Shown piece after piece: positions 8,995-18,198 of a stretch of DNA of 44,243 nucleotides (its first letter is position 1; every line of letters begins with the position of its first letter). The stretch spans positions 1 to 44,243 of the forward strand of contig CACHTB010000007.1 of the NCBI GenBank assembly GCA_902582735.1, written 5' to 3'. Both the position numbers and the translations under genes were made by a program. Origin of the DNA: an uncultured Pelagibacteraceae bacterium (GTDB lineage: Bacteria > Pseudomonadota > Alphaproteobacteria > Pelagibacterales > Pelagibacteraceae). Under the pieces are notes generated by a model. It made no database searches, had not been told where the DNA came from, and saw only the letters and a list, made by a program, of their open reading frames with translations.

Positions 8995-9987
8995 TTAATT
9001 TTTATTTTCAGCCATTCTTAATGCAATTTTAAATGAATTCAAAGTTGGTTCTAATTTTGCCTGATTTTTTCCGGCAATATCAAACGCGGTTCCATGTGCA
9101 GGTGTTGTTATTGGAATTGGAAGACCACCTTGAACTGTTACTCCTCTATCAAACCCAAAAGCCTTTAGTCCAGATTGAAGAGCGTCATGATACATTCCAA
9201 CAATACAATCATGATTTTTATTTTTAAATGCTGTAATAAAAGAAGTATCACATGGTAGAGGACCATCAGCATTAATACCAATTTTTTTTGCTTCCTCAAT
9301 TGCTGGTATTATCTCATCTTTTTCTTCATTACCAAACTCTGCATGAGGGTTAAGAGCTTGAACAGCAACTCTTGGATTTTCTATACCATTTAGTTTCATA
9401 GCTTCATTAATTAGTTTTATAGGCTTCATTATTTTATCTTTCTTAATATGTTCTGAAACTTCTTTTATAGGTATATGAGATGTCACTCGAGCAGTCCAAA
9501 AATTATCTACTACATTAAATTCACAAAAAAAACTTTTTACGTTTAACTTATCAGCCATATGATGTAATTCGTCATCAAATTTACATCCACCTAGTTTTAA
9601 ACTTGTCTTGTTAAAAGGACCAAAATTAATAGCATCAATTTTTTTCTCCTTTGCAAGTTCTAATGCTAAATTTAATGCATTTAAAACTGTTTCCCCAGAT
9701 TCTGCGGAGCACTCTGATAAATTATAATTTTTATTGTTACCTTTAGAGATATCTAAAAAATATTTATTTTTTTTATCAAAATTTATTTCATCAAAATCAG
9801 TCACAATTTCTAGGTCTGAATTATTTCCTGAAATTATATCTCCAGAATTAAGAATATTTTTTTCACCAATTACAGTAATATTTGCATTTGATAGTTCGGT
9901 TTGGGTCAAAAGTTTTGATATAAGTTCTGGTCCAATACCTGATGGATCTCCTAGCAATAAAGCAATATTTTTTTTCTTATTTGTCAT
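8995..9987 (-). CDS. PdxA-family NAD-dependent dehydrogenase (PdxA2/dihydrodiol-type)
   Basis: 330-aa member of the PdxA family (4-hydroxythreonine-4-phosphate dehydrogenase and relatives). Motifs: LLGDPSGIGPELISKLL at the N-terminus, NFGPFNKTSLKLGG, metal histidines in DELHHMADKL, VTSHIPIKEV and GMYHDALQSGLKAFGF, then the cofactor loop TTPAHGTAFDIAGK. Canonical PdxA has a YHDQGLP-type sequence at the third histidine. The variant here and the sugar-acid locus point to a PdxA2-like catabolic enzyme (phospho-threonate/erythronate or dihydrodiol carboxylate oxidation) rather than vitamin B6 synthesis. A DUF1537 kinase, the usual partner of PdxA2, is absent. Divergently transcribed from tctC. Confidence 0.85.
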   Translation of the reverse strand: MTNKKKNIALLLGDPSGIGPELISKLLTQTELSNANITVIGEKNILNSGDIISGNNSDLEIVTDFDEINFDKKNKYFLDISKGNNKNYNLSECSAESGETVLNALNLALELAKEKKIDAINFGPFNKTSLKLGGCKFDDELHHMADKLNVKSFFCEFNVVDNFWTARVTSHIPIKEVSEHIKKDKIMKPIKLINEAMKLNGIENPRVAVQALNPHAEFGNEEKDEIIPAIEEAKKIGINADGPLPCDTSFITAFKNKNHDCIVGMYHDALQSGLKAFGFDRGVTVQGGLPIPITTPAHGTAFDIAGKNQAKLEPTLNSFKIALRMAENKN

Positions 9988-10056
9988 CTTTTCTCTTACT
10001 GTTTCTAACAGATTATGATTAAATATTTAAATATAAATTAACTTAAGAGGGAAATA

Positions 10057-11031
10057 ATGAAAAAAAGTTTTAAATTATTCTTAGCTGCAGCTTTTGTAGT
10101 AACAGAATTTTTTATTGTTGCTCTTCCATTAATGATAACATCTGCAAAGGCTGATGGTCATCCAATTCAAGCAATTACACATGCTGGTTTTGGCGGTGGA
10201 ACGGATGTAACTACTAGAATGATGTTATTAAGAGCAAGAAGAGTTCTCAAACAAGATATGCAGTTGGTAAACAAAAAAGGTGGTGGTGGAGCAGCATCTA
10301 TGGATTACATGATGTCATTACCCGCAGATGGAAATCACACTTTAACTTGGACTACAGGGCATGCAGTATCAATGGCTTTAGGAAAAACGAAAGTTAAATT
10401 AAGTGACATGCAGCCTCTGGCGAGAGGAACTGACGATCCTCAATTATTTGTTGTTAGCTGCAATAACGATATTAAAGATGCTAAAAAATTTATCAGCACA
10501 CAAAAATCAAAATCTTTGAAATATGGTACTACGCACACAGGTGGTATTGATGATGTAAGTGCAATAGCGTTTACAAAAAAAGGTGGATTAAAGGATCCTA
10601 CTATTGTTGCTTATAAAGGTGTGGCTCCAATTAAAACAAACCTCATTAAAGGAGATATAGATGTAGGTGTTTTAAACCTAGGAGAAGCTTTGACTGAAAT
10701 TAATGAGGGTAAACTTTGTGTATCAGTAGTTCTTGCAAATAATAGAATGGCTAAAATTGGTGACTCTCCAACAGCAAAAGAACTTGGTATTCCCGTTTCT
10801 TTATCGACTGTTAGAGGTTTTGTGACTAAAAAAGGTGCTCCAGCAGATAGAGTAAAACAATTAGAAGCTGGAATGCTAAAAGCTATGAGCCACAACTACT
10901 ATAAAAATTTCTTAACTGAAATTGGATTAGATGACACTAGTGTTGTAGGCGCAGATGAGTGGGGCAAGCAAATGGAAGAGATGCTTGCTGAAATGACTGC
11001 TCAATTAAAAGCTTTGGGTTATATGAACTAA
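10057..11031 (+). CDS. tctC: Tripartite tricarboxylate transporter (TTT) substrate-binding protein
   Basis: 324 aa with a signal peptide (basic MKKSFK, hydrophobic core, cleavage likely after SAKA at about residue 32). The mature protein is a Bug/TctC-type periplasmic binding protein: THAGFGGGTDVTTRMM is the family's conserved P-G-GGTD ligand loop, followed by KKGGGGAASMDYM. It captures a carboxylate for the TctAB channel encoded immediately downstream. The ATG is preceded by AAGAGGGAAATA. The next gene begins 20 bases after the stop, but a terminator hairpin lies in its first codons, so tctC is probably transcribed in excess. The sugar acid degraded by the neighbours is the likely ligand (inference). 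Confidence 0.92.
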   Translation: MKKSFKLFLAAAFVVTEFFIVALPLMITSAKADGHPIQAITHAGFGGGTDVTTRMMLLRARRVLKQDMQLVNKKGGGGAASMDYMMSLPADGNHTLTWTTGHAVSMALGKTKVKLSDMQPLARGTDDPQLFVVSCNNDIKDAKKFISTQKSKSLKYGTTHTGGIDDVSAIAFTKKGGLKDPTIVAYKGVAPIKTNLIKGDIDVGVLNLGEALTEINEGKLCVSVVLANNRMAKIGDSPTAKELGIPVSLSTVRGFVTKKGAPADRVKQLEAGMLKAMSHNYYKNFLTEIGLDDTSVVGADEWGKQMEEMLAEMTAQLKALGYMN

Positions 11032-11051
11032 AGTAATTAGTACATTTACAA

Positions 11052-11558
11052 ATGAGTAATGTACGTAACAAAAAAAGGGTAAGCATTAGCTTGCCCTTTT
11101 TTTTTAGAGACTCAACTATTGTTCCATTTATCATTATTCTAATATCCATAATACTTTTATATATTACTTTTACATTTGATATTGTTCCGCCCATTTTAAA
11201 TCGTGGTATACAACCTGCAACCTTTCCAAAAGCATTACTAATATTAATAATATCTTTAACTTTAATAATTTTTTTTCTATCAATTAAAAATCCTTGGAAA
11301 AAAGAAAAGAAACTTCCTATAGAATTCTATATTACACTAGGATGTTTTCTTTTATTTTTATTTGTTTCTAAATTTGTTGACTTTTTTTTAGGAATTTCAT
11401 TACTTTCATCAATTGTCTCTTATTCTTGGGGAGAGAAGAGGTTAATATTTATTTTATTTGTAAGTATTTTATTTCCTATGTTGGTATTTATTTTTTTTGA
11501 AACCATTTTAGGATTACGATTTCCTTCAGGAATAATTACAGATTTATATTATAGCTAG
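11052..11558 (+). CDS. tctB: TTT transporter small membrane subunit
   Basis: 168 aa with about four to five membrane segments, the size and hydropathy of TctB. The region after the first helix (FDIVPPILNRGIQPATFPKALLI) matches the family pattern of a G-x-x-P-xx-FP loop. It lies between tctC and tctA, and its stop directly abuts the tctA ATG. The annotated ATG at 11052 places a strong terminator-like hairpin inside codons 7-18. Starting instead at the in-frame TTG at 11091 would leave the first membrane helix intact, so the start is uncertain. Confidence 0.85.
   Translation: MSNVRNKKRVSISLPFFFRDSTIVPFIIILISIILLYITFTFDIVPPILNRGIQPATFPKALLILIISLTLIIFFLSIKNPWKKEKKLPIEFYITLGCFLLFLFVSKFVDFFLGISLLSSIVSYSWGEKRLIFILFVSILFPMLVFIFFETILGLRFPSGIITDLYYS
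11071..11105 (+). terminator. Intrinsic terminator between tctC and tctBA
   Basis: AAAAAAGGGTAAGC-ATTA-GCTTGCCCTTTTTT followed by TTT: the GC-rich core GGGTAAGC/GCTTGCCC pairs fully (one U-G wobble) with a 4-base loop and ends in nine T. It lies 40 bases after the tctC stop and inside the annotated 5' end of tctB. It probably ends most transcripts after the binding-protein gene and lets a minority read into the membrane subunits. Confidence 0.75.
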
Positions 11559-13025
11559 ATGGAAAATTTATCTTTTATTCTTGCACCTTTATTTAGTTCT
11601 AAACTTTTAATAGTTTTATTTCTTGGTACTTTATTTGGATTAGTTCTAGGTGTTTTACCTGGCTTAGGACCAACAACTGGTGGAGCATTAATTTTACCTT
11701 TTACAATGACACTAGACCCAATATCAGCAATAGTTTTATTGACAGCTATTTATTGTGCTGGAACTTATGGTGGCGCAATTACTGCAATTTTAATTAACAC
11801 ACCAGGAACTCCTGCAGCAGCAGCTACATGCTTAGATGGTTATCCATTAGCACAAAAAGGAGAAGCTGGAAGAGCATTAGGGATGGCAACTGTTTCAAGC
11901 GTTGTTGGTGGTTTAATTAGTGTTTTGGTTCTTATATTTTTTGCGCCACTTTTGGCACAATTAGCTTATGAATTTGGCCAACCAGAATATTTTGCGTTAG
12001 CAATATTTGGTTTAACAATGCTTGCTTCTATCGGTGAAGGCAGTCCAATTAAAAATTTAATTGCTGGAGCTTTTGGAATTTTAATTTCAACAGTAGGCAA
12101 AGATTTTATGACATCGATTGACCGATTTACATTTGGAATAAATGAATTAACCGAGGGAATTGGTTTTATTCCTGTTGTTGTTGGTTTATTTGCAATCAGT
12201 GAGATGTTAACTCAATCTACGCTTTTAAATCAGGTATTTAACAGAGTTGCATTAAAAGCTGTAAAACTTCCCACAAAAGATGATTATAAAAAAACATGGA
12301 AGACCATTCTAAGGTCGAGTGGAATAGGTTCGTTTATAGGTGTTTTACCTGCTGAGGGTGGAACAGTTGCATCTTTAATAGGATATTCAGAGGCAAAAAG
12401 ATGGTCGAAAAAACCAGAGGATTTTGGAAAAGGAGCTATAGAAGGAATAGCAGGAGCGGAAGCTGCTAATAATGCTGCAACTGGAGGTGCTATGGTGCCT
12501 ACACTTGCATTAGGAATTCCAGGTAGCGCTACAACAGCAGTAATATTAACTGGATTAATTATTCATGGTGTTAGACCAGGTCCAGATCTTTTTAGAGAAC
12601 AGCCAGAATTCCTCTATGGAATATTTGGATCAATGCTAATTGCTAACATACTTTTTTTTATATTTGGTTTCTTTGGAGCTAAATTATTTGCTAGAATTAC
12701 TTTGGTTCCAAATAAACTGTTATGGCCAATGATTTTTGCAATTTCTGTTTGTGGCACCTATTCTTTAAGTCAGTCTTTAACAGATGTTTGGATAATGTTA
12801 CTTTTTGGAGTTATTGGATTTTTTATGAGAAGATATGGTTTTTCAGTAGTCCCTGTAATAATTGGATTAATTCTTGGAGAACTTGTCGAAGGAACTTTAA
12901 GACAATCATTAGTCATCTTCGAGGGAAAATGGTTTATGTTTTTTCAAAGACCAATTGCATTAACATTTTTTATTTTATCTTTAATTGCTTTAAGTTTTCC
13001 GTTAATTAAAAAGAAAAAAAGATGA
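11559..13025 (+). CDS. tctA: TTT transporter large membrane subunit
   Basis: 488 aa, about eleven to twelve membrane segments, the typical TctA length. Two signature loops are visible: FGLVLGVLPGLGPTTGGALI near residue 25 and its repeat-like partner GIPGSATTAVILTGL near residue 315, plus NTPGTPAAAATCLDGYPLA, all conserved in the family. It forms the ion-coupled channel with TctB for ligand delivered by TctC. ATG directly follows the tctB stop, and the stop overlaps the SDR start by four bases (ATGA), tying the transporter to the catabolic genes. Confidence 0.95.
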   Translation: MENLSFILAPLFSSKLLIVLFLGTLFGLVLGVLPGLGPTTGGALILPFTMTLDPISAIVLLTAIYCAGTYGGAITAILINTPGTPAAAATCLDGYPLAQKGEAGRALGMATVSSVVGGLISVLVLIFFAPLLAQLAYEFGQPEYFALAIFGLTMLASIGEGSPIKNLIAGAFGILISTVGKDFMTSIDRFTFGINELTEGIGFIPVVVGLFAISEMLTQSTLLNQVFNRVALKAVKLPTKDDYKKTWKTILRSSGIGSFIGVLPAEGGTVASLIGYSEAKRWSKKPEDFGKGAIEGIAGAEAANNAATGGAMVPTLALGIPGSATTAVILTGLIIHGVRPGPDLFREQPEFLYGIFGSMLIANILFFIFGFFGAKLFARITLVPNKLLWPMIFAISVCGTYSLSQSLTDVWIMLLFGVIGFFMRRYGFSVVPVIIGLILGELVEGTLRQSLVIFEGKWFMFFQRPIALTFFILSLIALSFPLIKKKKR

Positions 13026-13771
13026 ATCATTTTGATTTAAAAAATAAAGTTGCAATAGTAACTGGTGGTGCCCAAGGTTTTGGTTTTGCTATTACTGAAA
13101 AATTTTTAGCCTCAGGTGCTAAGGTTATAATTTGGGACATTGATGAAAAAGAAGCTAAAGATGCCTTAAAAAAATTGAATAATAATAATTGTTCTTATCA
13201 AAAGGTAGATGTGAATAATTTTAATGAGATTCAAAAAACATTAAAACAAATTGAGAGTTCTCATGGTAAAATAGATATTTTTATAAACAATGCTGGCATT
13301 ACAGGTATGAATGCAACTATAGCTGATTATCCAACAGATGAGTGGGAAAAGGTTATAAATTTAAATCTGAATGCAGTTTTTTTCTGCTGCAAAGCGGTTG
13401 TGCCTTACATGATTAAACAAAACTATGGGAGAATTGTTAATATTTCATCAATTGCTGGAAAAGAAGGAAATCCTAATGCTGGAGCTTATAGTACATCAAA
13501 AGCTGGTGTGATTGGACTTACAAAATCTTTAGGAAAAGAATTAGCCCAAAAAAATATAGCTGTTAATTGTGTTACACCTGCAGCTGCAAAGACTAGAATT
13601 TTTGATCAAATGACCAAAGAACACATTGATTATATGTTATCAAAAATTCCAAGAAATAAATTTGCAAAAGTTGAAGAATTAGCATCATTAGTAGCGTGGC
13701 TCTCTAGCGAGGAAAATTCTTTTTCAACAGCAGCTGTATTTGACTTAAGCGGGGGGAGAGCAACTTATTAA
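13022..13771 (+). CDS. Short-chain dehydrogenase/reductase (SDR)
   Basis: 249-aa classical SDR. Rossmann cofactor motif TGGAQGFG at the N-terminus, NNAGITG, catalytic Ser in NISSIAGKEG, and the Tyr/Lys pair in YSTSKAG. The aspartate in IIWDIDEKEAKD suggests NAD rather than NADP. In the 6-deoxy-sugar-acid routes (rhamnose, fucose) an SDR oxidises the 2-keto-3-deoxy acid at C4 before FAH-type hydrolysis. With a dehydratase and an FAH hydrolase in the same locus, that is the most economical role (inference). Translationally coupled to tctA and directly followed by the HIBADH-family gene. Confidence 0.92.
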   Translation: MNHFDLKNKVAIVTGGAQGFGFAITEKFLASGAKVIIWDIDEKEAKDALKKLNNNNCSYQKVDVNNFNEIQKTLKQIESSHGKIDIFINNAGITGMNATIADYPTDEWEKVINLNLNAVFFCCKAVVPYMIKQNYGRIVNISSIAGKEGNPNAGAYSTSKAGVIGLTKSLGKELAQKNIAVNCVTPAAAKTRIFDQMTKEHIDYMLSKIPRNKFAKVEELASLVAWLSSEENSFSTAAVFDLSGGRATY

Positions 13772-14632
13772 ATGAAAATTGGCTTCATTGGAACAGGATT
13801 AATGGGCGTTCCAATGATCAAAAACTTACTAAAATCTAAAAATAAGATAAGTATTTTCAATAGAACAATCAAAAAAGCTGAAAAACTGAGGAAATATGGA
13901 GCAATTGTATCTTTAAGTATTGATCAATTAGTTAAGGACAAAGATATTATAATAACAATGTTAACCGATGACAAAGCAGTAAATCAAATAATCAGTAGTA
14001 AAAAATTTCTACAAAATATTAATAAAAAAACAACAGTAATAGACATGAGCTCAACAAAACCAAATACAGCTTTAAACAACTTTAAAAAATTAAAAAAATT
14101 AGAGGTTAATTTTTTAGATGCTCCTGTTTCTGGAGGTACTAAAGGAGCTGAAGATGCTAACCTAGCTATTATGGTTGGGGGAGATAAAAATATATACCAG
14201 AAAAATTTAAAAATTTTGAAGCTTTTGGGGACTCCAAATTATGTAGGAAAAGCATCGTCCGGTCAGGCTACAAAATTAGCAAACCAAATTATTGTTGGAA
14301 TTACTATTGGCGCAGTATCAGAGGCAATTATATTATGTAAGAAATTAGGTTTAAATTTACAAAATGTATTAAAGGCCTTAGAGGGAGGATGGGCTGATAG
14401 TAAAATATTACAAACACATGGATTAAGAATGATAAAAAATGATTTTAAACCTAGAGGCAAAGTATCTTCACAATTGAAAGATATGGAAAATATATTAATT
14501 ACAGCAAAAATGAATAGCTTAAATCTACCACTTTCAAAGATTGTAAGAAATATGTATAAAGAATTATCGAAAAAAGGTTATAATAATTTAGACCATAGTT
14601 ACCTGTATAAAGAAATTAAAAACTATTTTTAA
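13772..14632 (+). CDS. Beta-hydroxyacid dehydrogenase (HIBADH/tartronate-semialdehyde reductase family)
   Basis: 286 aa with the N-terminal Rossmann motif IGFIGTGLMGVPM, the substrate motif DAPVSGGTKGAEDANLAIM, and the catalytic lysine region GQATKLANQIIVG. This is the family of 3-hydroxyisobutyrate, tartronate semialdehyde and L-threonate dehydrogenases. The ATG follows the SDR stop with no gap. In this locus it could act on a short hydroxyacid from sugar-acid cleavage or on a threonate-type C4 acid. The pairing with a PdxA-like gene recalls threonate/erythronate loci, but the kinase and decarboxylase of that pathway are not present. Confidence 0.9.
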   Translation: MKIGFIGTGLMGVPMIKNLLKSKNKISIFNRTIKKAEKLRKYGAIVSLSIDQLVKDKDIIITMLTDDKAVNQIISSKKFLQNINKKTTVIDMSSTKPNTALNNFKKLKKLEVNFLDAPVSGGTKGAEDANLAIMVGGDKNIYQKNLKILKLLGTPNYVGKASSGQATKLANQIIVGITIGAVSEAIILCKKLGLNLQNVLKALEGGWADSKILQTHGLRMIKNDFKPRGKVSSQLKDMENILITAKMNSLNLPLSKIVRNMYKELSKKGYNNLDHSYLYKEIKNYF

Positions 14633-14651
14633 TTTTATTAATGGAGATAGA

Positions 14652-15494
14652 ATGAAACTATTAAGGATTGGAAAAAAAGGAAATGAAAAACCAGCTGCAA
14701 TAGACAACGATGGCAAGATTAGAGATATAAGTTCTTATATTCAAGATTTAAAACCTGATCATTTAAATTTTGATACTATTTCAAAATTACAAAGTGCAGA
14801 CTTTTCTTCGCTACCAGAGCTATCTCCAAAAGAGCGAATTGGCTCATGTATTACAAACCCAGGTAAATTTGTTGCAATAGGATTAAATTTTTCTGATCAT
14901 GCTGCTGAAACTGGAGCGAAACCTCCTACTGAGCCAATAGTATTTATGAAAGCGACTAGTTGTATAAATGGTCCAAATGATGACATAGAAATTACCAAAG
15001 ATTCAAAAAAACTTGACTGGGAAGTTGAATTAGGAATTGTAATTGGAAAACATACTAAACACATTTCTGAAAATCAATCTCAAGACCATGTTTTAGGATA
15101 TTGTTTGGTAAATGATGTCAGTGAAAGAGAATGGCAAATTGAAAAAATGGGTCAATGGGTAAAAGGAAAATCACATGATACTTATGGCCCAATCGGTCCA
15201 TATTTGGTTACAAAAGATGAAATTAAGGATGTGAATAATTTAAATATGTCATTGGATTTGAATGGGCAAAGGATGCAAACTGGAAATACAAACACCATGA
15301 TTTTTAATGTGAATACAATCGTATCTTATTTAAGTAAATATATGTCCTTACAGCCCGGGGATATTATAACTACTGGAACTCCTCCTGGAGTGGGCATGGG
15401 AATGAAGCCACAAAAATTTCTTAAAGCTGGCGATAAAATGAGATTATCAGTTGATAATTTGGGAGAACAAAACTCCAAAGTTGTACTAATATAG
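14652..15494 (+). CDS. Fumarylacetoacetate hydrolase (FAH) family hydrolase
   Basis: 280 aa, the length of single-domain FAH enzymes that cleave C-C bonds in diketo acids. Motifs: FVAIGLNFSDHAAETGAKPP, EPIVFMKATSC, the metal site DWEVELGIVIG, GYCLVNDVSEREWQ, and GDIITTGTPPGVGMG. The order and spacing match 2,4-diketo-3-deoxy-L-fuconate/rhamnonate hydrolases (LRA6-like), which give pyruvate and lactate. SD GGAGATAG precedes the ATG. It is the last gene of the tctCBA-SDR-HIBADH-FAH string; ppc follows 19 bases later and may share the transcript. Confidence 0.92.
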   Translation: MKLLRIGKKGNEKPAAIDNDGKIRDISSYIQDLKPDHLNFDTISKLQSADFSSLPELSPKERIGSCITNPGKFVAIGLNFSDHAAETGAKPPTEPIVFMKATSCINGPNDDIEITKDSKKLDWEVELGIVIGKHTKHISENQSQDHVLGYCLVNDVSEREWQIEKMGQWVKGKSHDTYGPIGPYLVTKDEIKDVNNLNMSLDLNGQRMQTGNTNTMIFNVNTIVSYLSKYMSLQPGDIITTGTPPGVGMGMKPQKFLKAGDKMRLSVDNLGEQNSKVVLI

Positions 15495-15513
15495 TACGAA
15501 AGTAGTAATTTTT

Positions 15514-18198
15514 ATGATCAAAAGAGATTTATATTATGAGAGGATTCCAACTAAATCCCTTAGAGATGATGTAAGGCTTCTTGGAAACATACTAGGAAAT
15601 GTTATTAAAAAACAAGAAGGTCTGCCTTTTTTTAATCTTGTTGAAAAAATAAGAAAACTTTCAAAAGCAAATAGAGCTAACATTATACAAAAAGACTCGT
15701 ACAAAAAAATTTCAAAATCATTGAGTCAAATCAGTCCAAGTAATACATATAAACTTACAAGGGCATTCTCTCATTTTATGAATTTCATAAATCTTGCAGA
15801 ATCTATTGATGCATCAAGAACTTTAGATGAATTCGAAAATAATAAAGCAAAAGCAAACAAAAATATTTTTATAGAGGAAATTTTTGAAGAACTTTTTAAG
15901 GATAGAAAAATTTCATCAAATAAAATCTACAATACTGCAAAAAATTTAAATATTGGTATTGTATTAACAGCACATCCTACAGAAGTAAAAAGACGAACAC
16001 TCATACAAAAATATCATAATATTACTGAGCTTCTAGAACAGAGGGAATTAATGAAAAGTTTTCCATCAAAACAAAAAATTATAGATAGGAAATTATATGA
16101 TGAAATTACAATTATATGGAATACGGATGACTTGAAAAGAACAAAGCCTTCTCCCTTTGATGAAGCAAGATGGGGATTAGCTATTATTGAAGATAGTTTA
16201 TGGGAAACTATACCTAAGGTTTATAGAAGGTTAAATGATATTTTTGTAAAAAATATGGGAAAAGGTCTTCCAAAAAATTTTAATCCAATTGAATTTGGAT
16301 CTTGGATGGGCGGAGATAGAGATGGTAATCCCAATGTAACAGCAGATGTCACCAAAGAAGTAATTTTACTATCAAGATGGGAAGCAGCAAAATTGTATGA
16401 AAAATCTTTAACAAAATTAATTAGATCTTATTCAATGGGAAAATGTTCAAAAAAAATAAAACAAACTACAGGTGAAACATTTGAACCCTACAGAGTTTAT
16501 TTACGCCCGCTCAGAGACAAAATAAGAATTACTCACAGATCTATAGAACAATATTTAGTGAATAATAAACCATTGGATGAAAATATGTTGCTAAAATCAC
16601 GAGAAGAAATTTTAAAGCCTTTAAGAGTAGTGAGACAATCTTTGGAAGAAAACCAAAATGAAAATTTGGCAAGTGGTGAATTATTGGATTTAATGAGAAG
16701 AGCCAAATGTTTTGGTATAAATCTTGCAAGATTAGATATAAGACAAGAATCATCCAGACATTCTAAATTGATTGCTGAATATATTAAAAGAAAACTTAAA
16801 CAGAATTACTATAAATGGAGTGAAAAGAAAAAAATAAATTTTTTAGCAAATCAAATTAAAAAAAAGAGAAATTTATTTAGTAATTTTAAATTTAAGAATA
16901 AAGAAAATAATGAAGTATGGTCAACTTTTAAAACCATTTCTAAACAACCAGACGAATGTTTAGGTGCTTATGTAATTTCAATGACCTCGTCTATTTCTGA
17001 TATTATAACAGTATCATTTTTACAAAAAGAAGCTAAAATCAAAAATAAGTTAAGAGTTGTCCCACTATTTGAAACATTAGAAGATCTGATTAACTCTAAA
17101 ACTATCATGCAATCACTGTTTAAAGAAAAATGGTATAGAAAACTAATAAACAGCAAACAAGAAGTGATGATAGGCTACTCAGATTCTAGTAAAGATGCAG
17201 GTAAGATATGTGCTAATTGGCATCAATATAAAGCGCAAGAGGATATAGTCAAACTTGCAAATAAATACAAAATAGATGTAACATTTTTTCATGGCAGAGG
17301 AGGTTCAGCTGGTCGAGGAGGAGGTCCAATTCAAGCTACACTTAGGTCTCAACCTCCATTTTCAGTAAATGGTAAAATTAGAATTACTGATCAAGGAGAA
17401 GTTATACAGCAAAAATATGGCTATGAACCTTTAGCAAAATATAATTTATGTAGTTACATAGGTGCGGTTACGGAGGCAACACTCAATCCTCCACCTAACC
17501 CAAAAAAGAATTGGAGAGAGTTGATTGAAAAAATGTCAGATATATCAAAAAGTTCATATAGAAAAAATATTAACCAAAGTTCAGATTTTATAAGGTATTT
17601 TAAAACAGTTACCCCTCATGTCTCATTAGGTAAGCTCTTAATAGGATCAAGACCTTCTAAGAGAAAAAATGTTGATAATATAAAAAGTTTAAGAGCAATA
17701 CCTTGGGTGTTTGCGTGGACTCAAATAAGACTAATGTTACCAGCGTGGTTAGGTAGCGCAGAGGCATTAAGATATTCTTCAATTAAAAAATTTAAAAGTA
17801 CTCTTCTGGACATGGAGAGAAATTGGCCATTTTTTAATTCAATGTTAGATATCCTAGATATGGTCATTTCAAAAGTTGATCCAGAAATATCAAAAGTTTA
17901 TGAAAAATATTTAGCAGATCATAAACTTATAAGGATTGGAAAAAAATTGAGATATCAATTTGAAATAATCAAAAAATTAAATAAAAAAATTACCCCTAAA
18001 GAAATAGCTAACGCCAGAAAGCAATTTAGAAATGTTATCGTTGCAAGAAATATTTATACAGAAGTACTAAATGTTATTCAGCCAATTGTTATATCAAAGC
18101 TGAAAACAACCAAAGGTAAAGAGAATAAAAGGAATTTGAATGATGCATTATTAACTTCGATAGCTGGTATTTCTGCAGCAATGAAAAATACTGGATAA
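15514..18198 (+). CDS. ppc: Phosphoenolpyruvate carboxylase
   Basis: Converts PEP and bicarbonate to oxaloacetate, the anaplerotic entry to the TCA cycle. 894 aa, the normal length. Diagnostic motifs in order: TAHPTEVKRRTL (catalytic histidine), GSWMGGDRDGNPNVT, the glycine loop FFHGRGGSAGRGGGP, GSRPSKRK, RAIPWVFAWTQ and the invariant C-terminal NTG. There is no obvious plant-type phosphorylation serine. The stop shares a base with the ccdA start (TAATG). Confidence 0.97.
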   Translation: MIKRDLYYERIPTKSLRDDVRLLGNILGNVIKKQEGLPFFNLVEKIRKLSKANRANIIQKDSYKKISKSLSQISPSNTYKLTRAFSHFMNFINLAESIDASRTLDEFENNKAKANKNIFIEEIFEELFKDRKISSNKIYNTAKNLNIGIVLTAHPTEVKRRTLIQKYHNITELLEQRELMKSFPSKQKIIDRKLYDEITIIWNTDDLKRTKPSPFDEARWGLAIIEDSLWETIPKVYRRLNDIFVKNMGKGLPKNFNPIEFGSWMGGDRDGNPNVTADVTKEVILLSRWEAAKLYEKSLTKLIRSYSMGKCSKKIKQTTGETFEPYRVYLRPLRDKIRITHRSIEQYLVNNKPLDENMLLKSREEILKPLRVVRQSLEENQNENLASGELLDLMRRAKCFGINLARLDIRQESSRHSKLIAEYIKRKLKQNYYKWSEKKKINFLANQIKKKRNLFSNFKFKNKENNEVWSTFKTISKQPDECLGAYVISMTSSISDIITVSFLQKEAKIKNKLRVVPLFETLEDLINSKTIMQSLFKEKWYRKLINSKQEVMIGYSDSSKDAGKICANWHQYKAQEDIVKLANKYKIDVTFFHGRGGSAGRGGGPIQATLRSQPPFSVNGKIRITDQGEVIQQKYGYEPLAKYNLCSYIGAVTEATLNPPPNPKKNWRELIEKMSDISKSSYRKNINQSSDFIRYFKTVTPHVSLGKLLIGSRPSKRKNVDNIKSLRAIPWVFAWTQIRLMLPAWLGSAEALRYSSIKKFKSTLLDMERNWPFFNSMLDILDMVISKVDPEISKVYEKYLADHKLIRIGKKLRYQFEIIKKLNKKITPKEIANARKQFRNVIVARNIYTEVLNVIQPIVISKLKTTKGKENKRNLNDALLTSIAGISAAMKNTG

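Noticed and set aside
9734-10018. 94-aa plus-strand ORF over the pdxA-like gene start
   Set aside because: It is antisense to a gene with clear family motifs and shows no motif or ribosome site.
12722-13009. 95-aa plus-strand ORF inside tctA
   Set aside because: It is a shadow frame, rich in Phe, Asn, Cys and Trp, within a well supported tctA reading frame.
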